From: Calliopum simillimum
Taxonomy: Eukaryota; Arthropoda; Insecta; Diptera; Lauxaniidae
Direction of reading: 5' to 3'
DNA length: 64,000 nt
Assembly (NCBI GenBank): GCA_951812925.1
Contig: OX638370.1
Span: 99,958,897-100,022,896 of the forward strand
Part shown: positions 24,620-37,287 of the stretch, in pieces
Layout: each line of letters begins with the position of its first letter
How positions within the stretch are numbered: position 1 is the first letter of the stretch
Translations under genes and position numbers: made by a program
The notes under the pieces: generated by a model
What the model was told of the DNA's origin: nothing
Seen by the model: only the letters and a program-made list of their open reading frames with translations
Databases searched by the model: none

Positions 24620-26186
24620 CTTGTAACCAATAGGAAATTTAAAGTTCTCTCGAGAAATATGATAACATTGGACCATTTTCATTTAAGAATTTGCTATCAT
24701 ATTTCATACTCCTGCATTTAAGCACCAAGCCTTTTCCTAATAGTTATGAATATTGTAGGGTATTTATGATTCACTCTAATCGACTAAAATTATTTGTTCA
24801 TCACTGTTGAAACTGGCATAGGCTGTTTAATTTGATTTTGCTTAATTGACAAAATATTTGCTTAAGAGGTGAAATATGAAAATGATAAATGAATATGTAT
24901 GACCATTAGGTATTTATGTGCCATGTTACCTTGTCAAGAGGAATTTTGCAATTGGTTGTATTACATTCTAAATATGCTGAGTCATAGTACGTTGTAACTA
25001 ATGAAATTTGTAATTTCGGGTATGGTCTCGGTTGTTTTTAAATTTTACTCATTATTTTCAAATTTATTATTTCATTTAAGTCACCATATTTTGGCCATAT
25101 CTGATTTCTGCCGAAATTTCACACCAATTATCAGGGCTTAAGTATGCTGTGAAAAAAATTCTGTAAAAAAATTACCAAATTTCTGCCAAAAGAATTTCAG
25201 CCAACCCAACAGCTGACCACAATCTCCATAATATCAGTGACTGGTAACATGAATGCCTTAAAGCATCCAACGACAAGGCATACAAAGACAACGAATCAAC
25301 AAATTGTTGAATCATCAATTGCAGTTTTTTTTTCTCTTACCAAATGAAAACAAAAGTAACAGATTGCAAAAAAAAAAAAAAAAAAACATCAATCTGATGA
25401 CTATGCTCTTGATCGTCTGAACTGATCACAGGAAATGTTTTTAACTTGAAGAAAGAAATTTTATCATTCTCTGTATTAAACATTTCTGCTATGTATTGCT
25501 TTAATTATATTGGCTTAGAAAAAACAAAATTAAAATTGCAAAAAATGAAAACATAAAATGCTTAAGATTAAAACCTTTTTAAGTTGGCGAAAACATTTTT
25601 TCGGATTTTAGTAAAATAAAAGGTGCATGGCTGTGCTCAAAACGCGTTAGTCATAATATTTCGTAAAACAGCAACCATGACTCAAAATAATGCGTTGAGA
25701 CCCAGATAACATAGATAAGTTATATTCGTTGCTGTTGTTTCAAATGCAAAATTAAAAATTGAGAGTGGGTGTGAAAAAGTAACATACCTGTGGCTTATGG
25801 ACAATACAATCGAACTCGAAATTGGCAACTTTTCTGGAGAGCTACATAACTACGAGTACTTAACTGCATCTCAATTATGTAGATGAATTTCGTTTAGTAA
25901 TGAGCAGACCCTAATACCATAGCAGACTTGGTCCTGGTCTTGATCTTGGACATTGAATCTTGTTTTTGGTTTTGTTATTAAGTCTTGGTCTTGAAAACAT
26001 TTCTAAAGATTGTTGAGTATTTAAAATTTCCTAGCCTTATATTTACAAAGCAGTTGGGCATTTAAGATGCCAAATTTCAGATTGAGAAATGATTTTATGC
26101 TTGAGAGGGGCTTGACACACGTAATAACTATAAATTACCAAGACTGAAAATCAGTCTCTCCAAGTCACAATAAAATATTTCTTTAA
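24620..26186. other. Intergenic, no gene recognised
   Basis: AT-rich with a poly(A) run near 25370. A reverse-oriented relative of the repeat at 22166 occupies about 25895-26130. Nothing coding. Confidence 0.4.
25895..26130. repeat. Second copy (inverted) of the AAGACCAAGAC repeat
   Basis: Contains GGTCCTGGTCTTGATCTTGG and AAGTCTTGGTCTTGAAAAC, with TTTCCTAGCCTTATATTTAC. These are complements of the right half of the repeat at 22620-22800. It ends near GGGCTTGACACAC, a piece of the MITE terminus seen at 22350. Confidence 0.5.
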
Positions 26187-26291
26187 AACATGTACATAAA
26201 TGCCTCGAAAACCTCGTAAACTCGTAATAGTTGTCAAAATCAATACGAATTTTGACAAATTTACGAGCTTACGACGTATTTATACGTCTTG
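26187..26291. mobile_element. Small hairpin MITE, second copy
   Basis: Palindromic around AATACGAATTTTGAC, with arms CCTCGTAAACTCGTAATAG and near complements. Same family as 14940-15063. The outer ends run toward AATACCCT, a terminus also visible near 27575 and 52597 (GGGTATTTCTTAAAA). Confidence 0.65.
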
Positions 26292-28054
26292 AGGAATACC
26301 CTAAATTAAATTTTGTCGGCAATACTCTCATGCATACTCCATGCATGGCAGTAAAGAAACTTAACCTATTGATTGAAATGTTTCAAATTAGAAAGTCTCT
26401 AAAATATAGTTTTTGCCCATGAAGGAGCCATTTTAAGAAAATTTGCCGAAATTTTCATTCAAAAGAAAGGTTGGGGACCCTTTAATGTTTTTGGACTGCC
26501 GTTAGAAAATTTATTTTGAATCAAATCGAGCAATTATTTTTTCTCCAATATTCGAAGAAAAAAATTGTCAAAAATGGATATCACACACAATTAGAAACCA
26601 TAAGTTCGAGAATGATTAAAAACAAAAATTTGTCAACGAATTTAAAAAAAAGTCGAAAAATTTAACTTAAATATTTACTAACAAATTCAAATTCAACTTC
26701 CTACCCTACAAATTTGTCAGTTGAATGACCTTTCTTTACCTTTCGCACATACATCAAATACAAAAGAAAAAGGAAGAAAAAAATCCAAACATCTTTCTAA
26801 AATTCCAATAAGGATATTCAATAAGTAGATGAAGCAAAAACTATGCACAAAGAAAATCAATATCCATAGCAATGCTACATATAAAGATGCCAAGACTCCG
26901 TCATGTCTCGTATGGCTCATAAATTATGCCCTCGCCAGCTTGCATGCTTGCTTCGACATCACTCATTCTATGCCTCGTATGCTCTTGCCATGCATCCAAA
27001 GATGTACATATGTATGTGCGAGTACACTCGTATTTGGGTTACCTTAACAACATCCTTGCAAGGCACAAAGGCATAAAAATTTTTATTGAAATAATTTCGC
27101 TGTGTTCAGTACTTTGCTTCTTGCAACATACGTGTACACTCGTATGTACTGCACATATTGTACAGTATAAAATAAGTAGGGTGCAGTTTTTAGTTTTGTT
27201 GTATCCTGCGCAGCTGCTGTTATTGCTGCTGTCAACAAACATTTCGCTAGAGCGACATTTGCGCCTGCGCCGTTTAGTCCTACAATCGTTTCATATTGAC
27301 CTTGTCGCTTGCTGCCAATGCGAAATGTTGAACTCAAATTAAAATTCTTGCCGTGTGCAATCACAGTCTATCTGTCTGTTCATCTGTCTATATTGTTGTT
27401 CTGTTTTGCTCCTATGTCAGCTTGTCAGTTACATTGTACATACATTTTATTCTAAAGGATAATCCATAGTTACTTATTTAGGGCTAGTGATGTAGGAAAA
27501 TTAGGATATGTATAAATTTTTAAGTTTATTTAGTGTGCGATACTTGTAAAAGAGTTCTGTTTAAAAGATAATTAGGGTATCGCTTAAAACGTGTAAAAGC
27601 TTCGAAAATCTTATAAAAGTATCATTATTCAGAAATGCCTGTGATGTTGTCTTTAAGACTTCAATCAAATATATATGTAATATGTCAGAATGATATATGT
27701 GACGCTGCACAGGAAAATGAACCTTATCTTTACAAAAGCAAAACCCGATTTTTTTGATCGCATATTCTAAAAAAACATATTATTTTGAATAAAATGACAA
27801 ACATCTCGATCTCCTGAATATTCCAAAAATTGACTGAGTTATGGCGTTTGGAAATCGTAAAACGAAAAGCTCGTGTTTGTAGATATAGAAGTTCAAAGTT
27901 CGTCAATATTTTCTCCAAAGGTATAGGGGTTTGGTAAGATCGATTTTATTGATATTTGTAATAGGTCAATCGTACTCAAATCAATTGTTATATGTTCAGG
28001 ACATGTCTAAGCACTAAGTTTCATCCTAAGAGGAAACATTAGAAGCACTTAGAA
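26292..28054. other. Intergenic; 26.9-27.4 kb less AT-rich
   Basis: No gene recognised. Several overlapping open frames on both strands at 26830-27360 reflect a lower AT content there, not a protein I know. A fragment of the small hairpin MITE is at about 27573-27625. The less AT-rich piece could be regulatory DNA of a gene outside the window, but nothing in the sequence proves it. Confidence 0.35.
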
Positions 28055-28440
28055 GCAATAATTTTTTATAAGGCTGCAGTAAGAACAACATGGGTTCGAA
28101 CATAGCCCATGTGGTTTTTTTTATTTTATTATGCTTTATATTTTTTTTTTATTAAAATAATTTTTATTCTTATTAATTTACTTTTGTTTAATTAAATTGA
28201 AATTGATTACACAATGATTCCATGTAAGGCTGCAGTAAGAACAACGTGAGTTCGAACCCAGCCCGGGTAATTTTTTTTTCTTTTTGCTTTATACATATTT
28301 TTTTTTATTAAAATATTTTTTATTAAACCTTTTTTAACTCTACTTTTCTATTTTTCTTTCTCTTATTTATTTACTTTTGCTTAATTGAATTGAAACTGAT
28401 TGCACAATGATTCTATGCAAGGCTGTAGGAGCATTCGTAT
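28055..28440. repeat. Tandem repeat with tRNA B-box-like core
   Basis: AGGCTGCAGTAAGAACAAC recurs at 28071 and 28227, and a truncated AGGCTGTAGGA at 28420, giving periods of about 156 and 193 bp. Each of the first two is followed by a GGTTCGAAC- or GTTCGAACCC-type B-box motif and then T-rich and ATT-rich filler. It looks like two and a bit tandem units of a tRNA-derived SINE-like sequence. Confidence 0.6.
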
Positions 28441-28499
28441 GCCAAATTTCTTTTTGGACAACATTTGCTTAATATACAATACAAATTTAATACCTCTTC

Positions 28500-28620
28500 A
28501 TATCATCGGACATTGGTGCAGCGGTCTAAAGAGTTGGTAAATATAAGTAAAAATAATCAATTTCTATCTATCACACGGACGGTCGTGGATTCAAATCCTG
28601 GTGCGGCCAGTTTTTCCTTT
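28500..28620 (+). other. tRNA-like fragment with internal spacer
   Basis: TTGGTGCAGCGGTCTAAAG resembles a pol III A box. Some 55 bp later, GTGGATTCAAATCCTGGTGC resembles a B box/T arm, followed by T-rich DNA. The spacing is too long for a normal tRNA unless the A-T-rich middle is an insertion. Similar split fragments occur at 33120-33200 and 39030-39120 inside TIR elements. Confidence 0.45.
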
Positions 28621-28689
28621 TTTAATTTTATTGAAAAAACGCTTACCGCAGCATTACAAATAAGCGCTTCAAAACCCATTTTTTGGTAA

Positions 28690-31600
28690 GGCTGCGGTAA
28701 GCTTTTTCTCGCTTACATCCTATGACATGCAATTTTAAAAAGAAAGAATAGTTCTGATAGATCGTAAGCGCTTATTGGTGAAAAAGATGCCCTTCAGAAG
28801 GGTTTTTGAAGCACTTCTTTTCCCCTTGGGATCATAAACTGAAAACCAATATCTCAGCGTCACATATTTTACATGTTTTTCATGACCAGAATTTGATGGT
28901 GACGACTCATTTTGGTCCTGTATTCCCCCAAATTGATCTATTTAAAAATTGTACGTGTATACCTACATAATTTATTGCCTATTATCAAACATATGATTGG
29001 TCTTAAAATGATTTTATTTGAAGAAACATTTGGTATATGAACGCGCCAAGTGAACATTTTTTTGTATCCGATTTCGCTCAAATTTGGCGATATGGGAGTA
29101 CCGGTGTGCGAGAGGATTTGGCCTTAGTGCCATTTGTTGTTAAAATACAGGGTGTTGAAGTTGGCGATTTTTGTGATTTTCAAAAAAAGGTGTATTTTCA
29201 AAAATCCATAGCTTAAACTTTGTAAATTGATTATTGTAAGAAACTTATCCTTTTTATTTTTAAATTTTCTTTTATAAAAAAATATTACTTAAAAAAAAAG
29301 TTTTTTTCATCAAAACAAATACTTTTGCATTTGTTTCAAAAAACCCACATTAAATTGTTTCAAAAGCTTTATAAGCTTTAAAATGATGTATGACTCAATA
29401 TGCAATTCGGTTGCTACACGAGAGTTTTTGGCTTTTGAACGCCCTCGACAGGCAAAACTCTGTTTTTACTCAAGAGGAAGGCATCTTACGAAAAAAGTGT
29501 ACGGAGCATAAAATGTTTAGAATCGACCAAGGAAGATGTGCAAATTTTTTTGGAATTTTTATAAACTTTTTTCTTCTGAAAACTTTTTCAAAAATTATTC
29601 AAAAAAAATTTTTTTTTAATTTTCCAAAAAATTACCAAAAATATCGATACATAAATAGGCAAACGATATCGATTCAGTCCCTGTTTCTATACCTAAGTCT
29701 GAACCGATTTCCTTCATTTTCTTTTTGTTGGAAAGGTTTTAAGGAGGAGCAGTGCATAGGACTGTATTTTTTTTGAAAGTGGGCGGTGTCACGCCTCTAA
29801 TGGTATAATACGCTATCAGTACTAAGCTGCTGCATCGATTTTTATGAAATTTGGTATGGAGATGAACGACAAAATGACTATTTTATTTTTTAGTGGGCGG
29901 TGCCACGCCCATAAATGAAATGAACGCTCTTACGGTTAAGGCACTGCATCGATATGGATATAGAATACACAGAATATAATACACAGGCTTTATTTATGTT
30001 AAGAATAGATACCAAAATTATTTGTTTCATACTGAGCAGTTCCAAGCTTCAAAAAAGTAAATGTGCAGCTATTGTTAGTGATTAAGTATAGCTCCATAGT
30101 CCCTTTAAAGTCAAATTGAAGTGGTCGAATTTCGGCCGCAAGGCGAACTCAAATAAATATAAATGGTCATATACAATTTGTTAATTTTTAACAAATCTTG
30201 ATACAAACAATTAAATTGTTTACTTTATGTACATCACTATATCCAAATGCATTATTAGATATGTTGCCTATGACATGACATTTGTTCCTTTCGGATTTCT
30301 TTTAGTACGAGTAGTTTAGTTATTATTGTTGTTATTACTATATTTTTTTTTTTTTTTGGAATATTTATTGCTTTCCTTTTGTGTGTGTACATTTCTTTCT
30401 GCTCTGTGCTCGTATCTGTGTCATATTATGGTTAAAGTAGGTAAGAAAGACGGCTGCGACATATCAATATTGGTTTTACAGAAAAAACAAAATAAAAATT
30501 TAAAATCAGCAAAATGTCGAGTGCATTGTGCATGGGTTTTTCTTTTTGAAGTGGCACGTGTCACAAAATTTCTGAAGATAAAAAAAATGCTGAAGAATTA
30601 TAAATTACCATTCTCAAAACGAAATGCAATAAATTTTATTCGATGAGATTGTACAAAACTTAAAAAAAAATTTAGAATTGCATACCTATAAGTAAATGTA
30701 TGCGAGTACTTTTGTTTTACTATAATATTTTATTTATTCATATCCATAGTTTTTAATTAAAAAGTTTGGAATTTAGAAAACTTACAATATATAATACTCA
30801 GCTAAATTTCTTGGTAATAAATAATCAGTGCTCAAATCGATTTTAAGAAAAGGTTTTCTTTTATCTAACGTTAATACCCAGAATTTGCTCTTAAGCAATG
30901 CAAATTGAAATTATTATAACGATTATATAAGCAATTGTATAATCTAAAAATCTCTACAAAATTTTATTTAAACAACATATGAAATTGCATTTCAGCAAAT
31001 TGAGTTTGCTAAGTACATGCCCGTGTGTATTTGTTTATTGCAAATTTTTCCCATGTGAACAAAATCTACATTGTACCTACATATCTATTCACTTACATAC
31101 ATAAATATTTTTTGCCTTAATTTATTGACAGCTAAGCGATTTGTTTATGAAATCTGAAACTGCAGTTCAACATTAAATGTACATATATAACTTGTATGTT
31201 TATGAAAATTGACCAATTTGTCAAAATAATGTATGTAGATGTGTTAAAATTAAAAGTTTTTAAAATAAACAATAAAACTGAGAGTCATGAAAAAGTAAAA
31301 GTGAAAAATAAACAAATGATATTTGAGTACAAATTATGAATAATTCGAGATAATCTAGTATCTGACTTTGAATTATTGAATAATTGACAGTTAAGTAATT
31401 ATTCATTTTAATGATTACAAACTATTCAATAGAATACTTTCTAACCATCCATGGAAAAAATATCTTTCATTCGATAGAAAATATTTTATACTTCTTTGGT
31501 TTTGGATCGCATTTTATTTTATTAATTCAAACTTTTGTAAACTTTGTTTTTTTGATCTTAGCTTTTTTCATAAAAGTTTAAAGAAATATTTTATTTGAGA

Positions 31601-32691
31601 GGGAACATAAAGAGAAATTCCGGTGAATACACTGTACAACACAAAAATCTGAATTTGATCTCGATAACTTTTTTTTGCTAATTCAGGGTCGCTGATTCTG
31701 AATCTGGCAACCGTTTTTTCCTATCACGTCTGAAATCTGAGTTATTCTTGATTTAAAGTGCAGAAAATGATATTTTCGGACATATGGCGTACATCCACGA
31801 AGTGAGCAGTCCCTAGCTTCTAAAAAAAAATATATAAGTAGTTATTATTACGTGGCACAATGGGAGATTGTGGCCATAAATAGGTAAAATTTGAAAGTGC
31901 TATGGATTTAAAAAATTTTTACGCCAATCGTCAGACAATACTTAGGGACGGAAAAAAAAAACTATAAAAGTTTAAAATTTTGTTTTGGTTTAGCAACACA
32001 GTGGGCCCAAAGTTGGAGTTTAAACAGCAAAAATGCTTTACAGAACTTTTAAAAATAGAAACTGCTAGATAAACGCTCTAGTTAATTTATTTTAAGTTCG
32101 ATCCACTAATGTAGCATATCGTTAAAAAGAATATTGTTTCAACTTTGTTAAAAATATTTTTTTTTTTGCCGTTTTTATGTGAATTATAGTGATTTTTCAA
32201 ATATTAAAAAAAAAATGGTAAAAATGGAAAAATTGCAAACTTTGACATTAAAAAAAATATATACATTTTCTGATTTTTCAATATAATATGTGGCCAAGTA
32301 TGCTTAATCGAAATGCAAAGTCCCTACTGCCTTTTTTGAGATTTTTTTTTTTCTATGAATTTTTTCCTGTTGCAGTTTTTAAGAAAAAAATTATTATTAT
32401 TTCTTTATATTCTTCAACGTTTTACAATAGATTTATCGATTTTAAGCTTACATTCTGATTGAATTCGGAAAATGCTTTTTTTAACGAAGGGTAGTAGATA
32501 AGGGGTATATTCACCCCTTTTCAGCCCCTTGGAAATTGCCCTCTCTTTACTTGAACATACCATAGCGAAGCATTTTACCAAACCTTATAATTTGCGCCAA
32601 GTAGCGTTAGTAATATGACAAATTTTATTTTCGTAGGGCGTTGCACTGCCTATTTTTTCATTGAAAATTGTTTTTCCAAATGCTCTTTGCA
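28690..32691. other. Repeat mosaic without a recognised gene
   Basis: Holds degenerate units around GTGGGCGGTGCCACGCCC (29780 and 29900), a piece containing TTGAAGTGGTCGAAT (30118, repeated at 34932) and AT-rich filler with long T or A runs. The open frames at 29390-29776 and 30326-30646 are low-complexity and show no motif. I see no gene. Confidence 0.4.
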
Positions 32692-33420
32692 CACGGAGAA
32701 AAATCCGCATCATAATTTTTACTCCACTCGTCTAGTCGAAAAATTAAAGTAATCAACACTAAATTTGAAGTATAATTTACCTTACGTCTGAACTATTTGA
32801 TGGATCCCTAACGTCATATTTACAAATAAAATGTAGTTAAATAATAAAGGAATATTAACTACAAATTTCCTACATTTGACTTTATGTAAAGTAATTTATA
32901 CTTTCAGAAAAAAAATGTATGACCATTTTGAATTTGTAATTCTAGTCAAAATAACTTTATTTTTTTCACGCACAAAAATGAGTGTCATAATTGTCACCTT
33001 ACTCGAGTAAGGTAAATATCATAAAAAATAAAATCATTTTAACTTTTAAAATTTTAGTAAAAATTTTTATTTTTGACAGATATTTTCTTTATATACAAAT
33101 TTTTTTGCTTCTACATCACATGCGTGAGCAGCGCAGAGGATATGTATCTGACTATCATACGGAAGGGCCAGGGTTCATACCCCAGCGCCGGTCAGCTAAT
33201 TTGTTTTTTTTTTTTTGTTTTTTTTTTTGTTGTTTGAACTATACAGTAAGGTAAATATCACGCCAATTTTTTCATAAAAATTACTAGCAAACATAAATTC
33301 TGAATTGACTAAAAAAGTAAGGTGAAATTCATCTCGGTATAAAGTCGTCACTATTCTGACTTGAAATTCTGGTAAAATTTATGAGAAATAAAGTAGCACG
33401 TACTATTTTTTTTCTCCGTG
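32692..33420. mobile_element. TIR element with tRNA-like core
   Basis: 729 bp bounded by CACGGAGAAAAA and its complement TTTTTCTCCGTG. Internal blocks include TTACTCCACTCG, and GTAAGGTAAATATCA twice. Near 33120-33200 a tRNA-like piece carries CAGGGTTCATACCCCAG (B-box-like) and GTGAGCAGCGCAGAGGA. A relative is at 38745-39220. It is non-coding. The superfamily is uncertain; a 2-bp CA repeat flanks the ends but could be chance. Confidence 0.55.
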
Positions 33421-34160
33421 CATATTTAACAGATTTTGTCTATCTACGTCAAGCAGTTTCCGAGATATGATGAATCAGCATTCAGAGGGACAACGCCCAC
33501 TATTCCAGTGAAAACTTTTTGTTCTAATTGTCTTAGCTTATGTACCCAATCATATCTAAGTGCGGCAAATATTGTCAGAGAAATACTGAATTTGTTTTTT
33601 TGAGGGCATGGCACCGTCCTTTTTTCCAGTGAACATTATTTGTCCTGATGATTTTTACATATTTACCAAATCTCGTTTATCTGCGTCAAAGGGATTCGGA
33701 GATATGAATAGTTGATTTATTGGAGGGCGTGGCACCGCACATTTTTTTAGCATATAACTTAGTCTTTTTTTGTACAAACACAATGTAATAACTTCTTTAA
33801 AAACGGTTAGATAGTTTCCGAGTCAGTAAGAAACAAATACACAAACAAACAAAATCTAGTTTTTGTAAAGTATATTTTCGTTTATTTCGCATAACTTGAA
33901 AACAATAAGAGATAGCTCAGAATTTTTAACATTTTTGAAATCAACGGGGTCAAGTTATTGAAAATCGATACCTATTTGGAAAAAAAAAATCGGACCACGC
34001 CCCAACTTTGTATGGGAGGTAGGCGTGTCCGTCGGCGGATTTTGTTCATATTCACAGATTTTTATCATTTTAATGTAGAAAACATCTGTATCAAATTTCA
34101 ATAGCCTAGCTCTTTTATTACTATATATGACCGCCGTTCCATACCAACCCTCCCATTGTG
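33421..34160. repeat. Degenerate tandem GGGCGTGGCACCGC repeat
   Basis: At least three old units of roughly 120-130 bp. Each has a GC-rich head (CAACGCCCACTATTCCAGTG, GGCATGGCACCGTCC, GGGCGTGGCACCGCAC), then TTTTT..GTGAA..TTTTTGT, then a phrase like ATCTGCGTCAA..GATTCGGAGATATGA. Related units occur near 32630, 35870-35940 and 56200-57300. Not coding. Confidence 0.5.
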
Positions 34161-34164
34161 CGTG

Positions 34165-34892
34165 GGCTGCTATATATATTTATAACTGGCCTAGCCAACA
34201 CTAATGTCAATAGCTAAAATCTGGCAACACTATAATAAAGTTTGACATTTTTTTGCATAAACGTATTCACAACGTTTTGATGTACAAGTGCTATTTGTTT
34301 TGTTCACAGTGAGTTAAGAAAATTAATTTTTCCATTGATAATTTAAGCGATTGATAAATGATGAGGTTTCCAACAAGAACAAACGTTTTTTACAACTAAG
34401 TGTTCATGCAAAATTGAATGTATTGAAGTGGAACTAATGCCCAAAAATGCCTCTATCTCACGGTATGTCACATGACGATCTTGCATAATCAGTTCGTGCA
34501 CTTCATCAATATTCTCTGGCACAACGGCTGTTTTGGACGACTTTCACGGAATTCGTCTTTGAGCGAGCGTCGGCCACGATTGAATTCATTAAACCAGTGC
34601 TATAGGATGGTGCTTCATCGCCATACAAAGATTTATGTTCTTCGATGCACTCTTGTCGTGATAATCCACGTCGAAAGCTGTGAAAAATGATCGCACGAAA
34701 ATGTTCACTAGTTAATTCCATTTTTTTGCCAAATTGATTTTTTCCAGTCACTGTAAACAACACAAATGATGGCCGTACGTCAAAACGTTCTGAGTACGTT
34801 TATGCTAAAAAATGTCAAACTTTATTATGGTGTTGCCAGATTTTAGCTATTGATATTAGTGTTGCCTAGGACAGTTATATATATAGCAGCCT
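34165..34892 (-). mobile_element. Internally deleted mariner with long TIRs
   Basis: About 728 bp, with imperfect inverted termini of roughly 150 bp. They share GGCTGCTATATATAT, CCTAGNCAACACTAAT and AATCTGGCAACAC, and run inward to GTTTTGAYGTAC. Between them lies only the N-terminal third of a transposase. Loss of the catalytic half makes this a non-autonomous derivative. Outer boundaries are approximate to a few bases. Confidence 0.75.
34341..34721 (-). pseudogene. Mariner transposase N-terminal remnant
   Basis: Starts at MELTSEHFRAIIFHSFRRGL, a classic mariner helix-turn-helix opening, then LSRQECIEEHKSLYGDEAPS. A frameshift follows after SYST, and the normal continuation (WFNEFNRGRRS, then a second helix-turn-helix ending near LHEHLV) is in another frame. 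The catalytic domain (TGDESW onward) is absent. It belongs to a different mariner lineage from the DD41D copies at 7.1 and 23.3 kb. Confidence 0.8.
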
Positions 34893-36000
34893 ACGTAGTA
34901 ATTATAGTTCCATATTGTCATTAAAGTCAAATTGAAGTGGTCGAATATCGGCAGCAAGGCGAACCCTAGTAGACGTAATAATGCGAATGATTTTATTGCA
35001 TGATTGTAGACATTTTTTAAATACATATTTCATAGACATTCCCTCAAAGAAAATTTTCCAATTTAGGGGCTAAAAAATTCTAAAACATCAAAAACAAGAT
35101 TATTGGTGAGTTTATGTATTTAAAAACTGCCTACAACCGTGCAATAAAAAAGATTCACATTATTATGTCTATAATCTAAGCTGTCGTCTGTCTGGGGTAA
35201 TATACGAGTACGTTGCACGCATGCATTACCAAGCTTGGCCACTTTTTTAATAAGTATATCTCCTAAACTAAATGTCGTACGAAAATAAATCATGAGTATT
35301 TTTTAGGCAATTTCTTGGGCTACACAATTATGTTGCAAAATTTTTTTGAAAAAGTATTCGTTAGCGCGATATTTGCAAAAAACTGATTTTTTCGATCTTT
35401 GACCTTGAATAACTTTTTATGCGAACTCGATTTCGTAATTAACTTTTCACAGTTTATTTACCATGCCATACCATTTGCCATAAGTAAAGATTTTTTGAGT
35501 GAAAAAATTTCACTTGGATTTTTTCCACAAAAATAAGAGCTATTTTTTGCTAAATTTCTAAAGGTTGTCGCCATTTTGTGGCCATTTTGTTTTTTCTGGT
35601 ACGGCGCGTTTTTATTTTCACCTAAGAGTCCCCCCTTGGATGTCGGAACCAAAAATTTTTAAACATTTTTTTCGTTTTTCGTGTTTTCATGACTATTTAC
35701 GTCATTTGAATGGAAAAAAAATGTTGGATGTCGGTACCAAAAATTAAAAATTTTTTTTGTTTTTTTTTTTTCGTTTTTCCGAATAAATTAATTTATCATA
35801 TCTCTGAAAATATTTAGCGGACATGAATGAGATTTGGTATATGTATGTAACTAATGTCCAAAGAAAAAATAAACAGTGCCACGCCCTTAAAAAAATGTTA
35901 TATCTCTGAAACTATTTGACGCACATAGATGAGATTTGTTAAGTATATAAATTGTTTCGAGACAATTTACATTCTTTGGTTTAATTTAATTGTAGATGCC
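34893..36000. other. Intergenic repeat-derived sequence
   Basis: No gene recognised. It includes a second copy of the TTGAAGTGGTCGAAT piece (34932), a phrase GATGTCGGWACCAAAAATT twice (35640 and 35728), and a unit of the CCACGCCC repeat near 35880. Confidence 0.4.
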
Positions 36001-37287
36001 CCGCCCGCCCTCTGCACAAGAGAAGGTGTAGCAACGCACACCGGGTTATGCTAGAGAAAAATAAATACATTAGTCATGCCTCCTACCTCTTTTCTTAAAG
36101 CAATTGCTTCAAGCAGCGCAGTTAGACTCAGGGAAACCGGCTCTTGGGTACCAAAGCCGTATGGTCACTCTTCCATCCTTGAAAATCTGCAAACTGAGCT
36201 CAAGAGCTCAACAGATTACACCTGCCCCATAATCAGTTTTGATAATAACTTTCGAGTATGGATTCCTGATAGAGCTCAGTGGGAAGATGGCAGTATCAAC
36301 CTAAATTTTGAAACCGCCATATACACCGATGGCTCCAAGATGGAGTGTGGTGTTGGCGCGGGAATATTTTCAGAAAACCTGAAACTATCTCAATCATTTC
36401 GCTTGCCAGATTCAGCCAGCGTTTTTCAGGCAGAAGTTTTTGCCATCCTCGAAGCCTGCAAATCATTAGGGAATAATGACATTTCCGGAAAAGTGGCAAT
36501 TCTCTCAGACAGTCAGGCAGCTATCAAAGCACTGAATTCAGCAATAATAAGGTCAAAATTGGTGGGGGACTGCAAGAAGGAGTTAGTCAGGCTCGGGCGT
36601 CGGTTTGATATTGCTCTCGTTTGGGTTCCAGGCCATAGGGACATCAAGGGCAACGAAAAGGCTGACGAACTTGCTAGGCACGGTTCCTCCCTTAACGAGC
36701 CCAGTGCGGTGCGGGTACATACTCCGCTAGGTATAGTAAAGAAGAGGATCTTCTCTTTTTACGTAACCGAGGCGAACACTAATTGGAAAGCATTGACTAT
36801 ATGTAGGATATCCAGGTCAATCTGGCCTTCATATAGCAGGTCAAAAACTACTTATTTACTAGCTAATAACCGTATTAATATAGCAAGAATTACCGCAGTT
36901 TGCACTGGACACTGGGCCATCGGCAAGCATGCTGAAAAACTAGGCATCCCTTTCAACCCCTTTTGTCGGAGTTGCTTAGTTGCAAGCGAGCAAGAATCTC
37001 TTGAACACTTTCTCTGTGACTGCCCAGCTCTGGCTAGAGTTAGACTTACATCACTGGGAAAGCCTTTATTCATACACTCAGCGAAATTGCCGACATTGAA
37101 ATTGGCTCGCTGCTCAATTACCTTAATAGGACTAACTGGGTATAGATATCGTTAGTTAGGTGATTAAAATTTTCACATACACTTATACCAGTCTGTCGAG
37201 TCACTTTTGTGGTAATAAAATGGCACTTTTAGTGCTACTTAGGTTTTAGCTTGCATCGCTAAACCGCCACTCTAACCTAACCTAACC
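36001..37287 (+). mobile_element. 5'-truncated non-LTR retrotransposon (LINE) with RNase H
   Basis: Contains only the C-terminal end of ORF2 plus a 3' UTR. The 5' edge is uncertain; decayed reverse-transcriptase tail sequence may extend to about 36015. The 3' UTR ends with CTAACCTAACCTAACC (37272-37287), a short tandem tail of the kind that terminates several RNase H-bearing LINEs instead of poly(A). An RNase H domain after the reverse transcriptase points to the I/LOA/R1 side of LINEs rather than Jockey. Confidence 0.8.
36076..37155 (+). pseudogene. LINE ORF2 C-terminus: RNase H and zinc knuckle
   Basis: 359-codon open frame. The RNase HI domain spans about residues 80-205, with acidic residues D85 (IYTDGSKM), E120 (FQAEVFAI), D145 (AILSDSQAA) and D197 (NEKADELARHG), and H187 in WVPGHRDIKGN. 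Near the C-terminus CRSC then LEHFLCDCPAL forms the Cys-His cluster usual at the end of such ORFs. The reverse transcriptase and endonuclease are missing, and an in-frame TAG lies just upstream (36052), so the first Met is not a real start. The piece is open and well preserved, suggesting a fairly recent 5'-truncated insertion. Confidence 0.85.

Noticed and set aside
28500..28620. Intron-containing tRNA gene
   Set aside because: A and B boxes are present, but the acceptor stem does not pair and the spacer is too long and AT-rich; related fragments are embedded in TIR elements.
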